A stretch of 64,000 bases of DNA, taken from contig NZ_AUFL01000016.1 of NCBI RefSeq assembly GCF_000426485.1, forward strand, positions 55,120 through 119,119. Direction: 5' to 3'. Source of the DNA: Indolivaga capnocytophagoides DSM 22835 (GTDB lineage Bacteria; Bacteroidota; Bacteroidia; Bacteroidales; Dysgonomonadaceae). Positions 55,633 to 63,754 of the stretch are shown in pieces (position 1 is the stretch's first letter; the number at the start of each line of letters is the position of its first letter). A program made the translations under genes and the position numbers. Below the pieces are notes generated by a model that was not told where the DNA came from, did no database searches, and saw only the letters and a list, made by a program, of their open reading frames with translations.

Positions 55633-56784
55633 ATGGAAGCATCTCAATCATTACGTAGACCATCTAATTGGCAAGATTTCGAATCCCTTTGTAAAAAACT
55701 TTGGGGAGAAATATGGATGTGTCCCGAAATTAAGAAAAACGGTAGGGCAGGACAAAATCAGAATGGTGTTGATATATATGGAGTCCCTTTTAGTGAGATT
55801 GGTTATTATGGTATCCAATGTAAAGGGAAAGATGAATATACAAATAAGCAGTTCGATGAAAAAGAAATTATTGAAGAAATTGCCAAAGCTAAAGAGTTCT
55901 TACCTCCTCTAAGAAAGTTGTATTTTGCCACAACTGCTGTGAAAGATGCTAAAATAGAAGAGTTCATTAGAATGAAAAATATAGAGCATCGAAGTAAAGG
56001 TCTTTTTGAAATTCATCTTTTTTCATGGGAAGACATTGTAGAATTAATTGATGAAAATAAAGCGACTCATGATTGGTATCTCAAAAATCAAAAGTTCAAA
56101 TCAAATAAGAGTATCGCGATCTCTTTTGAAAATGGTTCTAAAGAAATAATTCTATCTCCAAAGTTTAAAACAACAACAACTTACTATAGAGATAAAGCAG
56201 TTTTTGATGAATTTCAGAATTCTTCATATGCAAAGAATCTCATAACCCCAATGCAACAAGCTCTCAAGTTGAGAAATGCAATTTCTCCTATGCAATTTGC
56301 CTCTAGTCTAACGTATAGTGAGTGTGAAATTAATCTAAGCTATGCAAGTATACGTTTATTGATTCATAATACTGGAAGTGAAACAATAGAAGATTATAAA
56401 TTACATTTCAATTTTGGTGCAGTTTTACAAGATTTACAGGACACAAATAGAAAAAACATCATCGGATTAAATACTGATATTTTCAAAAAGTCAAATACAT
56501 TATTGTCATCGGATTCCATGTCTGGAAAAATGATTCCGCATAACTCAATTTTGGTTGGGGATGACATTGATCGTTCAGATAATATTTATATAAAGCCTTT
56601 ATCGCAAGAGTATACTATTCCTCTTATATGGAAGCTTATTGCCCGAGATTTTAAGGAGGAGGGAGAATTAACAATCATAGTTAAGCCTAAAATTGAAATT
56701 GAATATAAAACTATATTAGTTGAGGATCCTAACCAAGTTCGAGTAGAGAAAGGAGAAATAGAGGATGTCATAATAAAAAAATAG
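55633..56784 (+). CDS. Mrr-like restriction endonuclease-fold protein
   Basis: 383 aa. The N-terminal domain (about 1-150) has NWQDFESLCKKLWGEIW, then GRAGQNQNGVDIYG and YYGIQCKGK. The order Asp (in GVDIYG) then Gln-Cys-Lys fits the D...QxK catalytic core of Mrr-type PD-(D/E)xK nucleases. The C-terminal half is beta-rich and unrecognised, perhaps a sensor or DNA-reading domain. It is probably a defence nuclease. No cognate methylase lies next to it. It starts 52 bases after abiH. Confidence 0.65.
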   Translation: MEASQSLRRPSNWQDFESLCKKLWGEIWMCPEIKKNGRAGQNQNGVDIYGVPFSEIGYYGIQCKGKDEYTNKQFDEKEIIEEIAKAKEFLPPLRKLYFATTAVKDAKIEEFIRMKNIEHRSKGLFEIHLFSWEDIVELIDENKATHDWYLKNQKFKSNKSIAISFENGSKEIILSPKFKTTTTYYRDKAVFDEFQNSSYAKNLITPMQQALKLRNAISPMQFASSLTYSECEINLSYASIRLLIHNTGSETIEDYKLHFNFGAVLQDLQDTNRKNIIGLNTDIFKKSNTLLSSDSMSGKMIPHNSILVGDDIDRSDNIYIKPLSQEYTIPLIWKLIARDFKEEGELTIIVKPKIEIEYKTILVEDPNQVRVEKGEIEDVIIKK

Positions 56785-57141
56785 ATTTTCACTTTGGTCT
56801 TTTGCTTCTTTTCGTCCGCATCAGGCTCATGAGAAAACCTTAGATTTACATCCAACGTTTTGTAACTATATGAACAGAGAGTTTATATCTAAAACTTCTG
56901 ATTTTATTTAGACTCATTTACAAACAATAAATTTTTTATTCATTTATATTTATTCTAAAATGAAAGGAAAATAATAAGTGAACCATATGAAAAAATAGTT
57001 ATTTAAGGACTATGCTTCTATTTAGGACTTATTGTTATTCTTGAATTAGACCTATATAAGAATTTAATCTATGTGTTTTTAAGGTTTTTAGGATATATTC
57101 AAGCACCTTTCTCTATTGTAAACTTTTAAATTGATTTAGTC
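56785..57141 (+). other. Non-coding left part, IS110 end and candidate bridge RNA
   Basis: No gene is seen in these 357 bases. The stretch before the IS110 transposase, roughly 56880-57141, is very A+T-rich, with repeated ATTTAGGACT and TTTAGGA motifs (around 57000-57030 and 57083-57092). IS110-family elements encode a bridge RNA in a long non-coding end (established), so one may lie here. The outer boundary of the element could not be found by eye because this family lacks long inverted ends. Confidence 0.4.
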
Positions 57142-58155
57142 ATGGGAAATTATTATTTTCTTGGTATTGATGTAAGTAAGAGAAATTTGGATTGCTGTTT
57201 GTTTTGCAACGGTGTTGTTGTAAGACAGGATGTTATTCTTAACTATCAAAAGAGTATTGAAAAATACCTATTTGATATTTGTGTTGATCAGGATACTGAA
57301 CCTGATTGTTTAGTAATCTGTGCCGAATATACAGGCATGTATATTTACCCCTTGATTGTTGCTTGTCAATCTAAAGACTACAAACTTTGGATTGAGGATC
57401 CAACACAAATAAAGTATAGCTCTGGATTACAAAGAGGGAAAAATGATAAAATAGATGCTCAGCGTATTGCTTTATATGCATATCGTTATGTCGACAGGAT
57501 TAAAGTATATTCTCGTCCATCTGTTAGCATTGAAGCATTGAAATTACTTTCTACTGAATTGAGTATGCTATGTAATGATAGACAGAAGTATCAAGCTCAA
57601 TTATCAGATCAAAAAGAGTATATGGCTGACAATATTTACAAGTCAAAACTTAAACGGTTGTCATTATTAATGAAACAATTGGATAAAGCCATTAAATCTA
57701 TCGAAGATGAAATTGAGATCATTATTACAAAAGATGAATTATTATTCCATCAAATGAAATTATTGATGAGTGTCGAAGGTATAGGACGTAAAACCTCTTT
57801 AAAGATGATACTGGAGACTCATGCTTTTACTCGGTTTCCAGATAGTCGAAAGTTTTGTTGTCATGCAGGAGTAGTACCGTTTAGCTATTTATCAGGTAGT
57901 AGCCAACATTCCCGCAATCGTGTTTCACAGAGAGCTAATAAAAGTATCAAATCACTCTTACATTTAGCTGCTTTGTCTGCCATCCAAAACAAGAAAAGTG
58001 AATTGAGAATCTATTATGACAGAAAAGTCGCAGAGGGTAAAAATAAAATGTCTGTATTAAATGCTATCCGAGCCAAACTTATTGCTCGAATGTTTACTGT
58101 TATAAAGAATGACAAGCTTTATGATTTCAACTATATAAACCAATATTCAAAATAA
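57142..58155 (+). CDS. IS110-family transposase (DEDD recombinase)
   Basis: 337 aa. The N-terminal RuvC-like DEDD domain has FLGIDVSKRNLDCCLF, VICAEYTGMYIYPL and GKNDKIDAQRIALYAYRY. A coiled linker leads to the C-terminal Transposase_20 domain with LMSVEGIGRKTSLKMI, FCCHAGVVPFSYLSGSS and the serine-bearing end region. Full length and intact. It separates the abiH/nuclease island from the arsenic operon and may have helped bring either one in. Confidence 0.93.
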   Translation: MGNYYFLGIDVSKRNLDCCLFCNGVVVRQDVILNYQKSIEKYLFDICVDQDTEPDCLVICAEYTGMYIYPLIVACQSKDYKLWIEDPTQIKYSSGLQRGKNDKIDAQRIALYAYRYVDRIKVYSRPSVSIEALKLLSTELSMLCNDRQKYQAQLSDQKEYMADNIYKSKLKRLSLLMKQLDKAIKSIEDEIEIIITKDELLFHQMKLLMSVEGIGRKTSLKMILETHAFTRFPDSRKFCCHAGVVPFSYLSGSSQHSRNRVSQRANKSIKSLLHLAALSAIQNKKSELRIYYDRKVAEGKNKMSVLNAIRAKLIARMFTVIKNDKLYDFNYINQYSK

Positions 58156-58165
58156 TAATATATAG

Positions 58166-58208
58166 TTCGTATTATTGCGAATTAAAAATATATTCGTATA
58201 TTCGCGAA
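58166..58208 (+). promoter_or_regulatory. Two ArsR-type operators before arsR
   Basis: TTCGTATTATTGCGAA (58166-58181) and TTCGTATATTCGCGAA (58193-58208) are 16-base dyads of the same design (TTCG....CGAA) with centres 27 bases apart, placed 18 bases or more before arsR. A third copy lies ahead of arsC. ArsR dimers bound here would repress the operon until arsenite or antimonite binds. Confidence 0.7.
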
Positions 58209-58226
58209 CGATAAATATAAATAGAT

Positions 58227-58553
58227 ATGTCAAAGAAAGAACTTACAGCCGAACAAGAACAACTCGCACGTTTCGCAAAAGCAATGGGGCATCCTATCCG
58301 CATCGCCATATTAGAAATGCTTGCCAACGAATCATGTTGCTATCATGGCGATATGTCGGAAGTATTACCTATTGCTAAAAGCACCCTTTCTCAACATTTA
58401 AATGAATTGAAGGATGCAGAGCTAATACAGGGAACAATCACTCTACCAACAGTTAAATATTGCATAAACGAAGAAAATTGGGAGAAAGCAAAAAAGATGT
58501 TTTCTGCATTTTTTGTAGAGATCAATAATGGAGAAACTTGTAGCAATAAATAA
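58227..58553 (+). CDS. arsR: ArsR-family metalloregulator
   Basis: 108 aa. Winged-helix repressor: FAKAMGHPIRIAILEMLANESCCYHGDM, then LPIAKSTLSQHLNELKDAELIQG, then a basic wing. A Cys pair (Cys37-Cys38) follows the helix that usually carries the arsenic-binding thiols, and another Cys stands near the C-terminus. Three palindromic sites nearby are its likely targets. It is the first gene of the arsenic operon. Confidence 0.88.
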   Translation: MSKKELTAEQEQLARFAKAMGHPIRIAILEMLANESCCYHGDMSEVLPIAKSTLSQHLNELKDAELIQGTITLPTVKYCINEENWEKAKKMFSAFFVEINNGETCSNK

Positions 58554-58570
58554 AAAATTTCTGTTCAGTG

Positions 58571-58586
58571 TTCGTGTATTCACGAA
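58571..58586 (+). promoter_or_regulatory. Third ArsR-type operator, between arsR and arsC
   Basis: TTCGTGTATTCACGAA is a perfect palindrome of the same 16-base design as the two sites before arsR. It suggests a second regulated promoter driving arsC onward, so the resistance genes may be expressed apart from the regulator. Confidence 0.68.
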
Positions 58587-58635
58587 ATACGAACGGTATG
58601 TAATAATACGAATGATTAATTTTTGATAATAAAAT

Positions 58636-59061
58636 ATGAAAATACTTATTCTTTGTACAGGTAATAGTTGTCGTAGCCAAATGGCACACGGCTTCTTACA
58701 GTCTTTTGACCCTAAGTTATTGGTCTATTCCGCAGGCACACAGGCAAGCGGAAAAGTAAACCCCAAAGCAATAGAAGTGATGCACAATGCAGGAGTAGAC
58801 ATTTCGCACCATACATCCGACAGCATAGATACATACATCAATGATGAATGGGACTATGTGATTACCGTTTGCGGTGGAGCAAATGAAAGCTGCCCCTCAT
58901 TTTCGGGAAAAGTAAAGAATCGTTTGCACATCGGATTTGATGATCCGTCCGAAGCCACAGGAACACCCGAATTTATACAATCCGAGTATATCAGGGTGAG
59001 GGACGAAATAAAAAAAGCATTTTACGAACTATACACTAATAAGATAAAAGGCTATGAGTAA
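58636..59061 (+). CDS. arsC: Arsenate reductase, thioredoxin-coupled LMW-phosphatase type
   Basis: 141 aa. The P-loop [10 protein letters not shown] gives the nucleophile Cys7 and Cys12. The relay Cys pair is Cys79 and Cys86 ([10 protein letters not shown]), seven residues apart as in the Staphylococcus aureus enzyme (Cys82, Cys89). [10 protein letters not shown] carries the acid Asp region. It reduces arsenate to arsenite, which the Acr3 pump then exports, with thioredoxin as electron donor. The acr3 gene starts 8 bases inside its end. Confidence 0.93.
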   Translation: MKILILCTGNSCRSQMAHGFLQSFDPKLLVYSAGTQASGKVNPKAIEVMHNAGVDISHHTSDSIDTYINDEWDYVITVCGGANESCPSFSGKVKNRLHIGFDDPSEATGTPEFIQSEYIRVRDEIKKAFYELYTNKIKGYE

Positions 59062-60103
59062 AAGAAAAATGAGTTTCTTAGATAAGAACTTAACACTTTG
59101 GATATTCCTTGCAATGGCTATCGGGGTAGCTTTAGGTTACTTTATACCTTCTTTTAGTGGTTATATAGATTCCATGTCAAGCGGAACAACAAACATTCCT
59201 TTGGCAATCGGTCTTATCCTGATGATGTACCCGCCATTGGCAAAAGTCGATTACAAACTATTGCCGAAAGTATTTACCAATGTAAAAATATTGGGTACAT
59301 CTTTATTTCTAAACTGGATTGTCAGCCCTATTTTAATGTTCATTTTAGCCATTACCTTTTTACAAGACTATCCCGAATATATGGTCGGAGTTATCCTTGT
59401 CGGTTTAGCCCGTTGTATTGCAATGGTACTTGTTTGGAATGATCTGGCAGAAGGCAATAGGGAGTATGGGGCGGGGCTTGTTGCTCTGAACAGTATCTTT
59501 CAGGTATTCTTTTATAGTTTCTATGCGTGGCTGTTTATAACCATATTGCCCCCTTATTTCGGGTTTGAAGGGGCTATCGTGGATATATCCATCGGTACGA
59601 TTGCCGAAACAGTAGCCATCTATTTGGGTATTCCTTTTCTGATGGGTATTCTTAGTCGTTTAATCTTAGTAAAAGCAAAAGGAGAGCAATGGTATCAAGA
59701 TAAATTTATTCCTGCAATCTCGCCTATAACACTGATCGCATTACTCCTTACCATCGTACTCATGTTCAGCCTCAAAGGAGAACTGATCGTACAAATACCA
59801 ATGGATGTAGTACGCATTGCGATTCCTTTACTTATCTACTTTGTAGCCATGTTCTTTATCAGCTTCTTTGTCAGTAAAGCTATGGGAGCAAGTTACGACA
59901 AAAATGCGTCTATTTCCTTTACCGCAGCAGGAAACAACTTCGAACTGGCTATTGCTGTGGCTATCGGGGTATTCGGCATCCATAGCGGACAAGCCTTTGC
60001 AGGCGTAGTCGGTCCGCTTGTCGAAGTACCCGTACTGATCGCATTGGTAAATGTCGCTTTTTGGTTGAGAAAGAGATATTACAAAACAGAAAAACAACTT
60101 TAA
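59054..60103 (+). CDS. acr3: Acr3 arsenite efflux permease
   Basis: 349 aa with about ten membrane helices. [59 protein letters not shown] (with the conserved Cys needed for arsenite transport in Acr3) and [20 protein letters not shown] are family signatures. It exports arsenite and possibly antimonite using the proton gradient. It may also work with the ArsA ATPase encoded downstream. The start overlaps arsC. Confidence 0.93.
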   Translation: MSKRKMSFLDKNLTLWIFLAMAIGVALGYFIPSFSGYIDSMSSGTTNIPLAIGLILMMYPPLAKVDYKLLPKVFTNVKILGTSLFLNWIVSPILMFILAITFLQDYPEYMVGVILVGLARCIAMVLVWNDLAEGNREYGAGLVALNSIFQVFFYSFYAWLFITILPPYFGFEGAIVDISIGTIAETVAIYLGIPFLMGILSRLILVKAKGEQWYQDKFIPAISPITLIALLLTIVLMFSLKGELIVQIPMDVVRIAIPLLIYFVAMFFISFFVSKAMGASYDKNASISFTAAGNNFELAIAVAIGVFGIHSGQAFAGVVGPLVEVPVLIALVNVAFWLRKRYYKTEKQL

Positions 60104-60114
60104 AATAAACCATA

Positions 60115-60552
60115 ATGAAAAAATCTATTCTTATCGCATTATTCACAGTCTTTCTGGTTTCTTGCGGAAACAAGAATACGGAAAGCAAACAGGCAGCAGA
60201 AATCGACACAAAGGAACAAGCCGTATCAATGGCTGATGCTTCCATAGTCAACGTATATTACTTTCATGGTAAACAACGTTGTAAAACCTGTATAGCTATT
60301 GAGAATGTAACTAAGAACGCAGTAGCCGACAGTTATAAAGATAATCCCAATGTCAGGTATGTAGAAGTAAACATTGACGAAGATCAAAATAAAGATTTGA
60401 TAGAAAAGTATGAAATCGCTTTCAGTTCTTTACTTATAGTGAAAGCCGATAATACAACAGATCTGACCGAACAGGCTTTTGCCAATGCCGTCAATTCGCC
60501 CGATGTCCTTACGAGCCTTATCAAAGACGAAGTAAATAAACGCATTGATTGA
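60115..60552 (+). CDS. ArsF-like thioredoxin-fold lipoprotein
   Basis: 145 aa. The lipoprotein signal ends LVSC (Cys17). The mature part has a thioredoxin-like fold with a CKTC pair (Cys56, Cys59) in YYFHGKQRCKTCIAIE and the strand RYVEVNIDEDQNKDLIEKY. From memory it fits the group annotated as nitrophenyl compound nitroreductase subunit ArsF, which goes with ArsG in operons handling aromatic arsenicals. Its place in the envelope and the Cys pair suggest a redox partner for the next gene's membrane protein. Confidence 0.72.
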   Translation: MKKSILIALFTVFLVSCGNKNTESKQAAEIDTKEQAVSMADASIVNVYYFHGKQRCKTCIAIENVTKNAVADSYKDNPNVRYVEVNIDEDQNKDLIEKYEIAFSSLLIVKADNTTDLTEQAFANAVNSPDVLTSLIKDEVNKRID

Positions 60553-61250
60553 TGGAGTTTTTACAGCAAATAGTCGATAATTCGGATATTCCTTTACTGA
60601 CAGCCTTCGTATTGGGGCTAATGACAGCGATAAGCCCCTGCCCGTTAGCTATGAATATAACAGCAACAGCTTATCTAAGTAAAGATATAGCCAACAGAAA
60701 ACGTGTTTTTCTCAATGGTATATTTTATACATTGGGACGTATATTCAGCTATACCGCTTTAGGCTTGGTATTCTATTTCGGAGCAAGCAAATTCCATATC
60801 GCTAAAATGTTGCAGAATATAAGTGGTCTGTATCTGGGAATCGCTCTGGTTATCATAGGTATATTAATGCTCGATGTTATCAAGTTTAACATTCCCTTTC
60901 TCAACAAGCTCACAGCCAAAGTCAGCGAAAAGAAAATGAAAAATAACTATCTAAATGCCTTCTTTTTGGGAGTATTGTTTGCTTTAGCTTTCTGTCCGTA
61001 TAGCGGAGTATTGTATTTCGGAGTGCTTATTCCTATGACAATAAGCAGTGCAACAGGATTGATTTTACCACCTGTTTATGCCATTGCCACAGGACTGCCT
61101 GTTATTATCATCGCCTACTTATTGGCTTACAGTATGTCTAATGTGGGTAAGTTCTACAACCGCATGAAAAGTTTTGAAGTCTGGTTCAGGCGTATTGTAT
61201 CGGCTGTATTTATCGTAGTCGGAATATATTATGTTGTAATTAATATTTGA
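60552..61250 (+). CDS. ArsG-like membrane protein (DsbD/CcdA-type)
   Basis: 232 aa from ATG 60552, which overlaps the previous stop (TGATG). Six membrane helices are predicted by eye, with DsbD/CcdA-like Cys-Pro motifs in helix one (MTAISPCPLAMN) and again in LAFCPYSGVLYFG. Two such half-site cysteines suggest electron transfer across the membrane. Proteins of this kind next to ArsF are called ArsG, an efflux permease for aromatic arsenicals (annotation from memory). Either an efflux or a redox-shuttle role is open. Confidence 0.72.
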   Translation: MEFLQQIVDNSDIPLLTAFVLGLMTAISPCPLAMNITATAYLSKDIANRKRVFLNGIFYTLGRIFSYTALGLVFYFGASKFHIAKMLQNISGLYLGIALVIIGILMLDVIKFNIPFLNKLTAKVSEKKMKNNYLNAFFLGVLFALAFCPYSGVLYFGVLIPMTISSATGLILPPVYAIATGLPVIIIAYLLAYSMSNVGKFYNRMKSFEVWFRRIVSAVFIVVGIYYVVINI

Positions 61251-61266
61251 AAAAGTTGAATAAAAT

Positions 61267-61497
61267 ATGGAAATAATAATATTAGGAACAGGATGTGCCA
61301 AATGTAAAACAACTTATGACAGAGTAGCCAAAGTGCTTGCCGATACCAACAATACAGCTATTCTGAAAAAAGAAGAAGATATTTTGGAAATCGTTAAATA
61401 TAACATCATGTCACTGCCTGCCGTTGTGGTGGATGGAGAAGTAAAGATAAAAGGCTATGTGCCGACAGAGGAAGAAATAAAACAAATAATCAATTAA
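61267..61497 (+). CDS. Small thioredoxin/glutaredoxin-like protein
   Basis: 76 aa. EIIILGTGCAKCKTTYDRV gives a CAKC redox pair (Cys10, Cys13), and IMSLPAVVVDGEVKIKGYVPT is the cis-Pro end of the fold. This matches the short archaeal/bacterial glutaredoxin-like group (TM0996/MTH895 type). It probably supplies electrons for ArsC or for the ArsF/ArsG pair on the cytoplasmic side. Confidence 0.8.
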   Translation: MEIIILGTGCAKCKTTYDRVAKVLADTNNTAILKKEEDILEIVKYNIMSLPAVVVDGEVKIKGYVPTEEEIKQIIN

Positions 61498-61541
61498 ATA
61501 TAAAAACTATGTTGGATTTGAAATTAGATAACCGTAAAATA

Positions 61542-61862
61542 ATGAAAATATATGATTCCGCATTATGTTGTCCTACCGGGCTATGCGGTGTAAATATAGA
61601 CCCGGAACTGATGCGTATAGCCGTAGTTGTGGAAACCTTGAAACGAAAAGGGATTTCCGTAGAACGCTACAATCTGAAAGATAACCCACAGGTATATATA
61701 GACACAAAGGTTGTTAATGAATGTCTTATGAGAGAGACTGCTGATATATTGCCTATCATCATGTTGGGGGATGAAATAGTATTGACAAAGCAATACCCCT
61801 CTAACACTCAAATAGCCGAATGGCTCAACGTAAAAGAAGAAGAACTCACAGTAAAAAAATAA
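61542..61862 (+). CDS. arsD: ArsD arsenite metallochaperone
   Basis: 106 aa from ATG 61542; an in-frame ATG at 61509 would add 11 residues not usual for the family. The arsenite-binding site is MKIYDSALCCPTGLCG with Cys9, Cys10 and Cys15, equivalent to Cys12/13/18 of the Escherichia coli protein. ERYNLKDNPQVYIDTKVV and LPIIMLGDEIVLTKQYPS follow, as usual. It hands arsenite to ArsA. It precedes arsA with a 92-base gap containing an imperfect hairpin (about 61870-61918). Confidence 0.9.
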   Translation: MKIYDSALCCPTGLCGVNIDPELMRIAVVVETLKRKGISVERYNLKDNPQVYIDTKVVNECLMRETADILPIIMLGDEIVLTKQYPSNTQIAEWLNVKEEELTVKK

Positions 61863-61954
61863 AAAAAATATCCCTTTCTATTCCAATGATTTAATCTGTT
61901 CGGTAAGAATGGGAAAGGGGGTTATTGCCTCAAAAAATAAAATAAATTAGAAAT

Positions 61955-63673
61955 ATGAAAAAGTATAATCCCTCAGTAATAGACCTGACAAAGTATATAT
62001 TCTTCACAGGCAAAGGTGGTGTAGGCAAAACATCCATCGCTTGTGCAACAGCCGTAAACCTTGCCGATAGCGGTAAGAAAGTTCTACTTATCAGTACCGA
62101 CCCTGCATCTAACTTGCAGGATGTCTTTAATATGGACTTGGATAACAAAGGCACACAAATAAAAGAAGTGCCTAACCTGACCGTTGTAAACCTTGCCCCC
62201 GAACAAGCAGCAGCCGAATACAGGGAATCGGTTATCACACCATTCAGAGGTAAACTCCCCGAAAGCGTAATCACGAACATGGAAGAACAGCTTTCAGGTT
62301 CATGTACGATTGAAATTGCAGCCTTTAACGAGTTCTCGGACTTTATAACCAATGAAGAAAAACGCAAAGGTTACGACTTCATAATCTTCGATACAGCACC
62401 AACTGGTCATACATTGAGAATGTTGCAATTGCCTTCTGCATGGAATACTTTTATTGCAGAGAATACTTCAGGAGCATCCTGTTTAGGACAATTATCGGGA
62501 TTAGAGGGAAGAAAAGAAGTATATAAAAATGCAGTAGCAACGTTATCAGATAGTAAACAAACGACACTGATACTTGTCAGTCGCCCCGACGAAAGTCCCT
62601 TGAAAGAGGTAGAACGTTCATCCAATGAATTACTGGATTTGAATATCATATCTCAAAACCTCATTATAAACGGTGTGTTGGAAAATTATGACGAAAACGA
62701 TGCTGTTTCCAAACAGATATACCAACGTCAGCAAAACGCCCTGAATAACCGTTCCGAAGCTTTATTAAAACTCAATACTTACATTGTTCCGCTTCGTTCC
62801 TATAATATGACAGGTATTGACAATATCCGTAATATGCTGAACAGTGACGTACAGACAGAAACAAAGGTCGCAGAAATAGATACGAAAGGTTTTCAAACGA
62901 TTGACAATATCATTAACGACCTTTATAATTCCGGCAAACGGGTAATTTTTACGATGGGTAAAGGTGGTGTAGGAAAAACAACTATTGCGGGTAATATAGC
63001 AAGAGGGTTAGCTCAAAAAGGTGTAAAAGTACATCTGACAACTACTGATCCCGCTAATCACTTATCTTTTATCGAAACAAAGGTGGATGGTATCACAGTA
63101 AGCCATATTGACGAAAAAGCGGTATTGGCAGCCTATCAGAAGAATGTACTGGATAAAGCAAAAGAAACAATGGGTGATGCCGATTTAAGTTATATCGAGG
63201 AAGATTTGCGTTCCCCATGCACACAGGAAATAGCCGTTTTTAATTCCTTTGCCGAGATCGTAGCCAAAGCCGATAATGAAGTCGTAGTAATAGACACTGC
63301 ACCAACAGGGCATACTTTGTTGCTTCTGGACTCAACACAAAGTTATCATAAGGAAGTAGAACGTACACAAGGAAATATAACTCCTGCTGTTCAAAATTTA
63401 CTTCCCCGCTTGCGTAATGAGAAAGAAACAGAAGTCGTAATAGTAACTTTACCAGAAACTACCCCAGTATTTGAAGCACAACGATTGCAAGAGGACTTAA
63501 AACGTGCAGGTATCAAAAACAATTGGTGGGTAGTAAATTCAAGTTTATTGCTAACTCCGACAAACGACCCATTCTTGAAAACTAAGGCACAAAGTGAAAT
63601 TCAATGGATTGAGAAAGTAAATGAAATTTCCAACGGCAACTTTGCCGTAATTGAATGGAAAGAGAATATCTGA
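61955..63673 (+). CDS. arsA: ArsA arsenite-transporting ATPase
   Basis: 572 aa, two homologous halves. The A1 P-loop GKGGVGKTS (19-27) and A2 P-loop GKGGVGKTT (335-343) are each followed by a switch region DTAPTGHTLR and DTAPTGHTLL. In A1, GSC and in A2, SPC (LSGSCTIEI, LRSPCTQEI) carry arsenite-binding Cys. It energises arsenite export, in known systems together with ArsB and possibly here with Acr3. Both halves look intact. Confidence 0.94.
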   Translation: MKKYNPSVIDLTKYIFFTGKGGVGKTSIACATAVNLADSGKKVLLISTDPASNLQDVFNMDLDNKGTQIKEVPNLTVVNLAPEQAAAEYRESVITPFRGKLPESVITNMEEQLSGSCTIEIAAFNEFSDFITNEEKRKGYDFIIFDTAPTGHTLRMLQLPSAWNTFIAENTSGASCLGQLSGLEGRKEVYKNAVATLSDSKQTTLILVSRPDESPLKEVERSSNELLDLNIISQNLIINGVLENYDENDAVSKQIYQRQQNALNNRSEALLKLNTYIVPLRSYNMTGIDNIRNMLNSDVQTETKVAEIDTKGFQTIDNIINDLYNSGKRVIFTMGKGGVGKTTIAGNIARGLAQKGVKVHLTTTDPANHLSFIETKVDGITVSHIDEKAVLAAYQKNVLDKAKETMGDADLSYIEEDLRSPCTQEIAVFNSFAEIVAKADNEVVVIDTAPTGHTLLLLDSTQSYHKEVERTQGNITPAVQNLLPRLRNEKETEVVIVTLPETTPVFEAQRLQEDLKRAGIKNNWWVVNSSLLLTPTNDPFLKTKAQSEIQWIEKVNEISNGNFAVIEWKENI

Positions 63674-63695
63674 CATTTAAGGTAAAATAAAGCAG

Positions 63696-63730
63696 AAATC
63701 CCAAGATTCTTCTATCTTGGGATTTTTCTT
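63696..63730 (+). terminator. Terminator of the arsenic operon
   Basis: AAATCCCAAGAT (63696-63707) and ATCTTGGGATTT (63714-63725) are perfect 12-base arms followed by a T-run, 22 bases after the arsA stop. Confidence 0.85.
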
Positions 63731-63754
63731 AAAATTGAGTAAGGATAAAATACA

